This document shows, one piece after another, positions 51,345 through 60,500 of a DNA stretch of 64,000 nt (the stretch's first letter is position 1; each line of letters opens with the position of its first letter). The stretch is from Tepidisphaeraceae bacterium (GTDB taxonomy: Bacteria > Planctomycetota > Phycisphaerae > Tepidisphaerales > Tepidisphaeraceae): contig DASYHQ010000051.1 in the NCBI GenBank assembly GCA_035998445.1, positions 1 to 64,000 on the forward strand, given 5' to 3'. Position numbers and translations under genes: made by a program. The notes under the pieces were generated by a model. It saw only the letters and a program-made list of their open reading frames with translations, had not been told where the DNA came from and did no database searches.

Positions 51345-52229
51345 ATGACCAGCCAACGCCGCACGGCCTTCACGTTGATCGAGCTGCTCGTCGTCATCGG
51401 CATCGTGGTGCTGCTGTTGGGCATCCTGATCCCAACCGTCAACCGCTCGCTCAAGAAGGGCCGCGAGACGCGCATCGCAGCCGATTTCCAGACAATTTCC
51501 GTGGCTTTGGACGCATATCGGGCTGATTTTGGTGATTTTCCGCGACCGCAATATGCGGCAGGCCTTTCCAACAGCGCTCAGCGCCCCAATCCTCCCACCG
51601 GTGCCCAGATCCTCTGCCGCGCGTTGATTGGCCCGTTCGTGGCCGATGAAACGCCGAATCCCGCGGCCACTGTCGTGCCCCTTCAGGACGGTGCCGACGG
51701 TCCTGGCTTTCGCCTGCGCGCCCAAGGCAAGGTCTGGGGGCCGTACATTAAGGACGGCTCGATTTCCCTCTCTGAACCGCTCGACGGTTCGGTCACCTTC
51801 CTCGACATCAACGGCAACCCGATCCTGTACGTCGTGAAGACCAATTCCCAGAGCTTGGCCAATCCTGCCGGCGGTTACATCGCTGTAAACCGCTACACCC
51901 CGGCGACGGCCAACGTTCAGCCGCAGTACAACTATTTCGACACACGGGCACAAGGTGGAGCAACGGATATCAGCCTGTTCGCACACGAAGCTGACGCGAC
52001 AAAATTCGTTGGTAAGCCATTGGCCCGCTTCACCGGGATGATGGGCGACTTGGACCACAGCGGCGGTATCGACGCTGCCGGTGAATCGGCCAAGGCGACC
52101 GGTCCGTTCATCCTTTGGAGCGCGGGTGACGATGGGCTCTTCGGCCCGATCATCAAAGACACCGCAGCCTCTTCGCCTACTACCGCAGAAGTGGCCAACT
52201 GCGACGACGTCACCAACTTCTCACGTTAA
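51345..52229 (+). CDS. GspG-like pseudopilin 2
   Basis: 294 residues, ATG 51345; an in-frame GTG at 51333 overlaps the upstream stop. The prepilin signal is [24 protein letters not shown] near residue 8, with ADFQTISVALDAYRADFGDFP next. Near the C-terminus the GspG-type loop is present but altered: FILWSAGDDGLFGPIIKD. It is co-transcribed, being 8 bases downstream of pseudopilin 1. A DHSGGIDAAGES segment just before it has the spacing of a Ca2+-binding loop. Confidence 0.83.
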   Translation: MTSQRRTAFTLIELLVVIGIVVLLLGILIPTVNRSLKKGRETRIAADFQTISVALDAYRADFGDFPRPQYAAGLSNSAQRPNPPTGAQILCRALIGPFVADETPNPAATVVPLQDGADGPGFRLRAQGKVWGPYIKDGSISLSEPLDGSVTFLDINGNPILYVVKTNSQSLANPAGGYIAVNRYTPATANVQPQYNYFDTRAQGGATDISLFAHEADATKFVGKPLARFTGMMGDLDHSGGIDAAGESAKATGPFILWSAGDDGLFGPIIKDTAASSPTTAEVANCDDVTNFSR

Positions 52230-52267
52230 ACTTCGCGCAATCGGTTCAGCCACGCTCCAGACGATCA

Positions 52268-52891
52268 ATGGTAACGCGACGTGACCGCTGCCCGTTCTAC
52301 GCTGCGACATCCGCCGGCCGCGTGCGCGTTCGCCGTTCGGCATTTACGCTCGTCGAGATGCTCGTCGTCGTCTGCGTGCTGATCATCGTCCTGGGCCTCA
52401 TGGTCAACCTGGCCCGCAGCGTGCGCGTCGGTTACGCCACCGACATCACCAAGGACATCCTCCGCAAGCTCGACGACGCCGTCACGCAATACCAGCAGCG
52501 CACCGGCCAGCTGCCCGACGTGCCGCCGCTTATCCCTGCCAGCGGGCCGATCGACGAGAACCGCCTTCGCCAGAATGCCATCGGCAACAACAAGCAAATC
52601 GTGCTGGCGTTGCTCGGGACCGATCTGCCCATGACCGTCATTAACGACCAGCCCGCCACGATTTACAACAAGGGCCAGCTGCGCGATCCGTGGGGCACGC
52701 CCATCGTCTACATGCCGCGGTTCGACCCGCAGATCGGCATGGCGCTGCGCGACCGCCCGTTCTTCGTCTCGGCCGGCCCGGACATGAAGTTCCTCACGCT
52801 CGAGGACAACTTCTACAGCTACGAGGGCATCATTGCGCCCGAACCGGTAGACCCCTCAACCCGCCCAGCTTCACCCGTCTTGGAGCAATGA
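52268..52891 (+). CDS. GspG-like pseudopilin 3
   Basis: 207 residues, the shortest in the operon. It starts ATG 52268. The leader is longer than usual: FTLVEMLVVVCVLIIVLGLMV begins near residue 26. After it, ITKDILRKLDDAVTQYQQRTGQLP matches GspG. C-terminal RDRPFFVSAGPDMKFLTLEDNFYSYE carries the SAGPD motif, but Gly is replaced and the trailing FGTxDD is changed to FLTLED, so Ca2+ binding may be reduced. The gap to the previous gene is 38 bases. Confidence 0.83.
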   Translation: MVTRRDRCPFYAATSAGRVRVRRSAFTLVEMLVVVCVLIIVLGLMVNLARSVRVGYATDITKDILRKLDDAVTQYQQRTGQLPDVPPLIPASGPIDENRLRQNAIGNNKQIVLALLGTDLPMTVINDQPATIYNKGQLRDPWGTPIVYMPRFDPQIGMALRDRPFFVSAGPDMKFLTLEDNFYSYEGIIAPEPVDPSTRPASPVLEQ

Positions 52892-52986
52892 AATGGCGTT
52901 TGGGCTGTCCGATCGCGGTGGACATCGCGAATAGTGTCTGTAGCGGACGATCGGCCGATTCCCCCAAGGCTAGCGAGGAGAACGCA

Positions 52987-53823
52987 GTGAAGATAAGCCG
53001 ACGCGGTTTTACCATGGTCGAGATCCTCGTCGCGCTGGTGATCATCTCGATCTTGGCCGCCATGCTCGTCGTCGGCATGCGCCGCCTGAACGAAAGTTCG
53101 AAAACCCGCGCGGCACGCGTCACCCTGAATAATGCGAAGTCGATGCTGGCCGAGTATGAACGTAAAAATAAGCTGACTGGCTTCAGCGGCTCAATTGCTG
53201 CCCCCGGCGACGTGAACGAAGACGCTGCCACCGGCGCTCGCAACGGGCCGCAGGTGTCGTTCACGCGCAGTTTCTTCGCGCTGCTGACGGCCATGCCGGA
53301 GAACAAGGCGGCGCTCGCTCAACTCAGTTCCGACCAGATCATGGCAGGCGGCCCGCCCCCGAGCACGCCAACGGCAACCAATTGGGCCGCCGGCAGCTCC
53401 TACGTCGCGTTCCAGAACCGGGTGCATCACCCGACCTCTAGCAGCCCGGTTTACATCTGCATTCGCGACCATTCCTCGACCACAGCAGATGCCCCCGGCC
53501 AACCAAACGCCCCATGGATTGTGGAAAACACCACGACGCCGATCCTGCTCGACGCTTGGAACAACCCCATCATCTTCGTGCCTCCCGGCGGGCTTGAGGG
53601 CGTGTGGACGAAAGAGACGCTAACCACGCCCAATCCCGTGCGGGCTCCGAATAACCGCCCGTTCTTCGCCTCGGCCGGTCCCGATGGCATCTTCGGTCGC
53701 ATGCCCGGCCCCGACGGTGTGTTTGGTCGCACGGCAGGGACAGACGGCGTCCTAGGCACCCCCGACGATGTCACCGACGACATCAACGGCGGCGACGACA
53801 ACCTTTACTCCTTCGAGAATTAA
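52987..53823 (+). CDS. GspG-like pseudopilin 4 with tandem GPDG loops
   Basis: 278 residues. GTG 52987 follows gaggagaac; an ATG at 52888 lies in the same frame but would give a 33-residue extra leader. The prepilin signal is RRGFTMVEILVALVIISILAAMLV. Near the C-terminus FFASAGPDGIFGRMPGPDGVFGRTAGTDGVLGTPDDVTDD repeats the GPDGxFG unit three times before the final GTPDD. This is an expansion of the Ca2+-loop motif seen once in classic GspG. Intergenic spacing is 95 bases from the previous gene. Confidence 0.82.
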   Translation: MKISRRGFTMVEILVALVIISILAAMLVVGMRRLNESSKTRAARVTLNNAKSMLAEYERKNKLTGFSGSIAAPGDVNEDAATGARNGPQVSFTRSFFALLTAMPENKAALAQLSSDQIMAGGPPPSTPTATNWAAGSSYVAFQNRVHHPTSSSPVYICIRDHSSTTADAPGQPNAPWIVENTTTPILLDAWNNPIIFVPPGGLEGVWTKETLTTPNPVRAPNNRPFFASAGPDGIFGRMPGPDGVFGRTAGTDGVLGTPDDVTDDINGGDDNLYSFEN

Positions 53824-53826
53824 CCG

Positions 53827-54993
53827 ATGAGCCAGTGCCGCACGCCATCTGCCGAATGCCCAACGCCGACGGGTGACCGCGAGTCGCGCCGAGACCGGCG
53901 CAGCGCGCACGGTCTCTCGCTCGTTCGATGGGCACCTAGCCCACGGCACTTGCGAGTCGCGGTTCGCCGCGCCGGCTTCACGCTGACCGAACTGCTGGTC
54001 GTCATCACGCTGATCGTCCTCCTGATCGTGCTGGCGCTGCCGGCGTTCAACTTCATCACCGGGTCGCGCAGCGTCGACGCCGCCCAGAACGTCGTGGGCG
54101 CCATGCTCGGCCGCGCCCGCAGCGAGGCGATCAACCAGCAGCGTTCGATGGGCGTCGCGTTCTGGTTCGATCGCACCAACGAACGCACCGCCATGGCGAT
54201 CGTCATGGGTGGCGACGCCACCAGCGGCGAGGACGAATACAACGCCTGGACCACCACCGCTGCAGCCGGCACCCCGGTCACCTATCGCTTCGGCGACATC
54301 GTCTACTACGCCGGTTGGGACACGGGCAACGCCGGCGGCGGGCTGGGCAACTCGCCCGACGAGGCGGCCGTCGGCAACGCGCCCGACCCGGCCACCGGCG
54401 CGGCACGGGCGGTCGATCGCAAGTTCGTTACGAAACGATACCGCTGCATCGTCGAAGCCGGCATCCCCAGCAGCTTGACTACCAATCGTCCACCCGACCC
54501 CGACAGCGTCAGTGGCGTTAATTCGTTCTGGGGTGAACTGCCACCCACCACGCTCGAAGTGTTCGATGCCGATGTGGAATACCTGCAGCCCGGCGTGGGC
54601 CTGCAACTGGTAAACGACGTTCAGGGCGAGCCCAACAACAACGATCAATTCCTCCGCACCGGCGTCATCATGTTCGACGCCTACGGGCAACTCAGCACCA
54701 ACGCCTACTCGATCGAAACCGCGACGCCGTTGGCCCTGCTGATGGACGCCAGCGGCATCGTGACGCCCGTCGGCACGTTGCCTGACCTGCGCACACACAC
54801 CGCGATGATGCTCTACGAGCGCGAGCCGTTCCTGAACGCGCCTGGCACAGAAGAGGACGTACGCTTCGAGATCGGCACGTATGGCACGGCGACCTTCGCG
54901 ACCGAGCGCGATGATGAGGAAAACTGGATCGCCAACAATGGCCTGTTGCTGCTGGTCAACCGTTACAACGGCACCCTGGTTCGGAGCGAATAG
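53827..54993 (+). CDS. GspH-like pseudopilin with long leader
   Basis: 388 residues. A long basic leader of about 48 residues (SRRDRRSAHGLSLVRW...RVAVRRAG) precedes FTLTELLVVITLIVLLIVLALPAF, so the prepilin cut is near residue 50. The next part, GAMLGRARSEAINQQRSMGVAFWFDR, resembles GspH/FimT. A TTG at about 53948 would give a normal short leader, so the annotated start may be too early. It has a large C-terminal domain of unknown function. It starts 3 bases after pseudopilin 4. Confidence 0.78.
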   Translation: MSQCRTPSAECPTPTGDRESRRDRRSAHGLSLVRWAPSPRHLRVAVRRAGFTLTELLVVITLIVLLIVLALPAFNFITGSRSVDAAQNVVGAMLGRARSEAINQQRSMGVAFWFDRTNERTAMAIVMGGDATSGEDEYNAWTTTAAAGTPVTYRFGDIVYYAGWDTGNAGGGLGNSPDEAAVGNAPDPATGAARAVDRKFVTKRYRCIVEAGIPSSLTTNRPPDPDSVSGVNSFWGELPPTTLEVFDADVEYLQPGVGLQLVNDVQGEPNNNDQFLRTGVIMFDAYGQLSTNAYSIETATPLALLMDASGIVTPVGTLPDLRTHTAMMLYEREPFLNAPGTEEDVRFEIGTYGTATFATERDDEENWIANNGLLLLVNRYNGTLVRSE

Positions 54994-54996
54994 CCC

Positions 54997-56115
54997 ATGA
55001 CGACCTTTATGCCAAATTTATCGGTTCGCCGCGGCTTCAGCTTCGTGGAGGTGATGTTCGCCGTCATGGTGCTGGGCGTCGGCTTCATCATGATCGCCGC
55101 CGTCTTCCCCGTTGCGATTCGCCAGGCCCAAGGTACTGTCGAAGAAACGACCGCGGCGCGCGTGCTGGAAAACGCGGCGGCCACACTACCGAACCTCATA
55201 ACCGTAAATAACGCGAACCCGTTGGACCTGCTAACGGATAGCTTCAATTACACCGGCGCTCTCAGTGCCGCCGGCGCGTACTACGCCCCGCGTGATCCAC
55301 GTCAGCCTGCCGCACTTGGGACCACACTGTGGGATCGCACCAAGGGCAGCTTCATCGATTCGGCCGATCCAAGGTTCGCTTGGACGTTCTTCTATCGTCG
55401 CGATCAGGAGTTGTTGCCGAAGGCGCCGCATGTGATTTACGGGGTCTCCACCATCCGCAACCGGCCCACGTTCGACGCCCAGGATCTGCTGCGGTTCGAT
55501 AGCACCGCGGCCACGCCAACGCCAGACGACGCGGATGAAGAGCAACCTTGGGCCACGCTGCAACCAAAGCTCATCCGCGTGATTCTGGTCAACCGCGCCG
55601 ACGGTCCAGACACCGTTGAAGTGCTGCCCGCAGTCCGCACGGCACCAACGCCTGTCCTGAATTTGACCAGGGTCGGGGGTGGAAACGTCCCCGTGGATGA
55701 GGTTCCCGACTACACGCCCGCCGTCGGCGAGGGCACGCTGATCATCGTGTCGGATGACAATGTGGCCGCCCCGTATGACGGCGCACCTTTCGACCCGACA
55801 TCGCCTTACCTGCCCGGCACCCTCAACGGCCGTTCGTACCGCGTCGTCGGGCGCTCGTCGACCCCTGCGAGCGTCGGCGGGACGGTGTGGGACCTGGCGC
55901 CCGGAAGCGATCTGGCCAGCGACAAGGAAAACCTCCCCCCAGATCCTGCCGATCGCGACGCCCCCGCTGATGCTCCGCGATCGGCCATCGCCTTCATACT
56001 CGGACGCGGTTACGCGAATGTGGTGAGGCCCGATCCGAATAACAACGGCTTGGAGAAAGAAGAATTCGACGGTCGCGTGCTGGACGTCGCGGTCCGTGTC
56101 GGGGGGAGCCTTTAA
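54997..56115 (+). CDS. PilV/GspI-like pseudopilin
   Basis: 372 residues. The leader is MTTFMPNLSVRRGFSFVEVMFAVMVLGVGFIMIAAVFP, cut after Gly13, with Glu at +5. VFPVAIRQAQGTVEETTAARVLENA follows. GFSFVEVMFAVMVLGVG is the pattern of minor pseudopilins of the PilV/GspI class. The rest is a large extracytoplasmic domain without known motifs. It ends by overlapping the ATG of the next gene (taATG), so the two are translationally coupled. Start 3 bases after the GspH-like gene. Confidence 0.82.
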   Translation: MTTFMPNLSVRRGFSFVEVMFAVMVLGVGFIMIAAVFPVAIRQAQGTVEETTAARVLENAAATLPNLITVNNANPLDLLTDSFNYTGALSAAGAYYAPRDPRQPAALGTTLWDRTKGSFIDSADPRFAWTFFYRRDQELLPKAPHVIYGVSTIRNRPTFDAQDLLRFDSTAATPTPDDADEEQPWATLQPKLIRVILVNRADGPDTVEVLPAVRTAPTPVLNLTRVGGGNVPVDEVPDYTPAVGEGTLIIVSDDNVAAPYDGAPFDPTSPYLPGTLNGRSYRVVGRSSTPASVGGTVWDLAPGSDLASDKENLPPDPADRDAPADAPRSAIAFILGRGYANVVRPDPNNNGLEKEEFDGRVLDVAVRVGGSL

Positions 56116-57551
56116 TGCGTAATACAATGTCCCATCGATACGCCCGCGGCTTCACGCTGACCGAACTCCTGATCTCGATCGCGATCGCGTTGATCCTGAT
56201 CCTGGGCATCGCCACGGTCTTCCGCCTCACCGGCGAGACGATCGGCGCCGGCATGGCCCTGTCCGCCTCTACCCGCGACCAACGTGCGGCACAGACCGTG
56301 TTCGCCACCGACTTCGGTGGGCTGGCGAACACCAATCCCGGCATTGCGATCTGGTCCGGCACGACCCTGGGTTATCTTGACCCAGCCACCCGCGATCAAG
56401 ATCCGCTCCGCGACAGCCAGCCTTCCGCGAACCGCACCCGGTTCCGCACCGACCGGCTCGGCATGTTCGTTACAGGCGAGTTCCACCGGCAAAGCGGCAA
56501 TGACAACTACCTCACGTCCGACGTGACCGCCGACCAAGCATACGTGTGGTACGGCCACCTGCTGCTGCCGGATAACGGCGGCGCGTTCTTCTACAACGGC
56601 AACGCCAATCAGCCAATCTTGCCGGGGTCGATCAATCCGAACGCCGGCTCCACATTCTCCACGAATCCAAACAACTACTTCGCTCGCCAGTGGACGCTCG
56701 GACGCGTGGCGCTGTTGATGAAGACGAAGGATGCGTCGGGTCAGATCTTGGACAAGGCGGGTACGCCGCAATACTTCATTGACGACGACAATAGCACGAC
56801 GAACGACATGCGACCGTTCATGTACAACTCGCCTGCCACGAACGACCCCGCAACGGCTAAGCCTCGTGTCCAAGAATCTCGGTATGATTTGGTGGGTCTA
56901 AACGGCACCTCGACCGATACGTTCGCTCGCGTGGCGTCTAAGCTGGTAGGTACGTGGTGGAACTTCCTCGACTACCCGTTCCAAGCGGATCCGTACCCAC
57001 AGCGACCACTGACGTCCGCGGGTGCGGCGAAGACCGCCCCGCTCTTCTTGCCAGGAGCGTCCGACTTCATTACCGAGTTTGCGGGCGATTACGTGACGCA
57101 GGTTTCGACAGGCACAGACATGGGTGACGTGTCGGCCCCTCTTCCTGATGGTGTAATCGACTTCGCGGTTGAGAAGTTCGACCCTTCAGATGACGCGACT
57201 TGGATTAAGCAGGTGCGATACTACGGGTTTCCTCGCGATGTGAATGGCGATGGCCTGATCGATGGCGACCGGGACGTTATACCGTTCAAGTGGTTCGTCT
57301 CCGCTGCTACGTTCGAAAAGAACGAAGGCACCTCCACGGAATTCGATGATAAGCCGGCCAGCTTCCCCGGGACTCCGCTGGCAGTGACTCATCCGAGCGC
57401 CGCTACCAACCGGCAGTACGTGACGGCCTGGACCAGCGCCGATGCCCCAACGATTTGGCCGAAGCTGATCCGCGTCACCTACACGATGCAGGACGCGCAG
57501 GGGCGGCTGCGGAACCCGCAGCCGGTCGAGATGATCTTCAAGGTTAACTAA
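56115..57551 (+). CDS. PilW/GspJ-like pseudopilin
   Basis: 478 residues. The ATG at 56115 overlaps the previous stop by one base. The prepilin signal YARGFTLTELLISIAIALILILGIATVF (residues 9-36) is followed by RLTGETIGAGMALSASTRDQRAAQTVFATDFGGL, a PilW/GspJ-type pattern. The body is a large Gly/Asn-rich domain. No catalytic motif was recognised. It precedes the GspK-like gene by 13 bases. Confidence 0.82.
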   Translation: MRNTMSHRYARGFTLTELLISIAIALILILGIATVFRLTGETIGAGMALSASTRDQRAAQTVFATDFGGLANTNPGIAIWSGTTLGYLDPATRDQDPLRDSQPSANRTRFRTDRLGMFVTGEFHRQSGNDNYLTSDVTADQAYVWYGHLLLPDNGGAFFYNGNANQPILPGSINPNAGSTFSTNPNNYFARQWTLGRVALLMKTKDASGQILDKAGTPQYFIDDDNSTTNDMRPFMYNSPATNDPATAKPRVQESRYDLVGLNGTSTDTFARVASKLVGTWWNFLDYPFQADPYPQRPLTSAGAAKTAPLFLPGASDFITEFAGDYVTQVSTGTDMGDVSAPLPDGVIDFAVEKFDPSDDATWIKQVRYYGFPRDVNGDGLIDGDRDVIPFKWFVSAATFEKNEGTSTEFDDKPASFPGTPLAVTHPSAATNRQYVTAWTSADAPTIWPKLIRVTYTMQDAQGRLRNPQPVEMIFKVN

Positions 57552-57564
57552 CGCGAGACGTGTC

Positions 57565-60500
57565 ATGACTTTCCCCTTCCATCGCATTGCCACCGACATT
57601 GCCGCCTCGCCGTCGCGGCCGCGCCGCGCGCCGGGGCGCGGCCGCCGCGGTTCGATTTTGATCATGGTGGTCGCCGTGCTCGTGCTGCTGGCGATCATGG
57701 GGACGGCGTTCATCTCGACGACGCGCCTCGACCGCCAGAACGCCGCGCTGGGCGATGGCCAGCCCCCGATCGACACCGTCGCCCAGTTTGCCCAAGACGC
57801 GATCGTCGGCGACCTGTTCGGCACCGGCTACCGCGCCCCCAACGACCCCGCCTACGAACACTTCGACGGCCCAATGATGGACCCCATCACCGGCGAGTCG
57901 AAGGACAAGTGGCTGGCCACCCGCCTGCCGGAACTGCTCGACATCGACCTGGACGCCGATGGCGCGATTACCCCTGCCAACGACCTGATCGGCGTTCCCG
58001 CCTGGCGGTTCGCCAGCGACGTCGGCCAATCGTTTGAGGACGTCGAGAAGGGCCAGGTGATGACGTTCGACGTCGCCCAGCGCTACGCCTTCATCCCCAC
58101 CGCCAAATCCGTCGTCTACGGCACCGACACGCAATCCAAGGAATATCCCGCCTTTCGCGTCGTGCGTTTCGACCCCATCTTAGCCACGTGGCGCGGCGTC
58201 GTGTTCGACGCGACGGCCGCCGTCGGCGCCCGCTGGCCCTTCGCGACCACGGCGTTCTGGAACAGCAACGCCGCCAAGTACCTCGCCGGCGACGCCGACG
58301 GCGACGGCATCGCCGACTCGCTGCTGTTCCGCGTGCCCGGCCCGACCGCCAACGGCAAGACCTACTACGGCGCCCTCCGCATCATCGACAACGGCTCGGC
58401 CGTGAACGTGAATACCGCGTGGAGCAACGTTACCGACTTCGGCACCACGATCGCCCAGCGGCGCAACGCGTTCGGTGGCACCATCACGGCGCCGCCGGCG
58501 ACGCTCGGGTTCTTCCCGTCGCACGTCGGGCTGATGCAGATGCTCGCGGGTTACGATTCTGCCAACGACACGTCGAACGAGATGCAAGCGCTGACGCCGT
58601 ACCGCTTCGGCGACGGCAACGGCGGCGACGACGACAACGCGTCGCTGGTCCCCGCGGGCGGACCGAATCCGCCCGAGACGGCATCGCCCCGCGCCGACTT
58701 CGTGTACGGCACGCAGGGGGAGGCCTTCTTCTTCCAGTCGATCGCGCGCACGCTCAACCCCAGTTACAACACCATCAGCACCGATCAGTACGCGCCGCTG
58801 GATGTGAAGCTGAACACCGCTGCGCTCGCCTACCGTTTCACGTTGATCGACCCCACGAAGAACGCCGACCCGCCGAACGCCACGGGCTATCCGCCGACCG
58901 GTGTCACCTTCCCGTTCCAGGCAGCGCCCTCCGAGGTCGAGAAGTACTTGGGGCCCTCGGTCTACGCGACGGCGCTGAACCACGTTGGCGAGGACGTGCT
59001 TAACGCGTTCACGATCTACCCGGCCAACGGCGTCTCCAACTGGTACGACTGGAACTTCAACGTCGCCGGCGCAGCGGTCTTCAACGAGTACGACCAGACG
59101 CCGTTGACGAACGACTCCTACGCGTCTCCCTACGAGCTCACCACGCCGCGGCTGATTCGTTCGATCCGTTCGCTGTTGACGGCGAGCAATCCCGTGTCGA
59201 ACTATGTGGCATCGGCCAACCCGACCGCAGTGCCGCATCCGTCGATGCTGCCGTACGTGGCGCCGGCCGTTTGGAATGGTGCCGCCACCTATACGCCCGG
59301 CAACTTCGTCACCCAAACGATCGGCGGCGTCACCCGGGTGTTCCGCCGCCTCGAAACCGCCACAGGTAACCCGACGCCGACCGAGTTCACCCTGACGGGA
59401 TCGCCCTTAGCTCCGACCGCTGCGTCCACCGCTTGGTCACGCGAGTCGTGGACGGAGACGCCCGCGAAGACCAGTCTGAACATCGCCGGCTTCGGCGAGC
59501 TGTTCCGCTCGTTCTGGCAAGTGATGAGTGGCACGACCGTCGGCACAACACCGTTCGATGCGTACATCGATGAGCGGCTCCGCGTTGCGCCGACCGATGC
59601 CACGTTGTGGCTACCCCCTTCTACGCCGACGTCCCCAGGTACGCTGAACGACCCTTATGTCGGCAACAAGTTCGCCGCCTTGACGCCGTTCACCGCCGAT
59701 ACCGTGCAGGACGTCTCGACGCCGCCGGCCTATCCGTCGTACCAACACCCTGCGCGCATGTTCCGCTCGTCAATACGTGCCTTGCCGCTGGATACCACCG
59801 GCGGATTTGACGGCACGTCCCCAAGGTTCACATCGCAGATGCAGATGTACCTGCGTGCCGCGATTGCCGCAGTGAACGCCGAGGATCTGCGCGACAGCGA
59901 TGACAGTATCACCTATCGTGATGTGCCGCTGATAATGACCAGCAGTGCCGGAAATACGAACGTTACCGCCCGCGTCTATGGTCACGAGCGTCAGCCGTAC
60001 ATTACTGAAGTGTACGTGAACACCGATAACGTCCGAATCCGGCCATCCGCAGCTGGCCCCAATCCGGCCGGATATATTGCGATCGAGCTCTATAATCCTC
60101 ACGACAAGGCGATTGACATTAGTAACTGCCGAATTGCCTCTGTACTGCGAGCAAATGATACGTCCTACACGACGAATCTAGTCACCATGACGAACGTCGT
60201 ACTCGACTTGACTGCCGCCGTTTCGAACATCGCCACTCCCAGTTTCGGACCAGGCGTTGTCATTCCCCCACGTGGTTACGTCGTGCTGGAGAACTACAAC
60301 GCGGTCGGCCCGGCGGCAGGAAACGACGCGTTGGCTCGTCCCGCAACTACAGGGTTGCCCGTAACAGGTGTCGTCCCGACGACTGTTGCACCGACCGATC
60401 CGGACGCGAAAAACTACGTCTACGTGAGCGGGCTAGAAGGGGTTATCGGTGTCGGTTCCGCGATGCTTAGCCAGGAGATGGTTATATTGCGAGGTCCTGA

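Noticed and set aside
52690-53823. 377-codon version of pseudopilin 4
   Set aside because: The first part overlaps pseudopilin 3 in another frame; the GTG at 52987 has a strong ribosome site and gives a normal prepilin leader.
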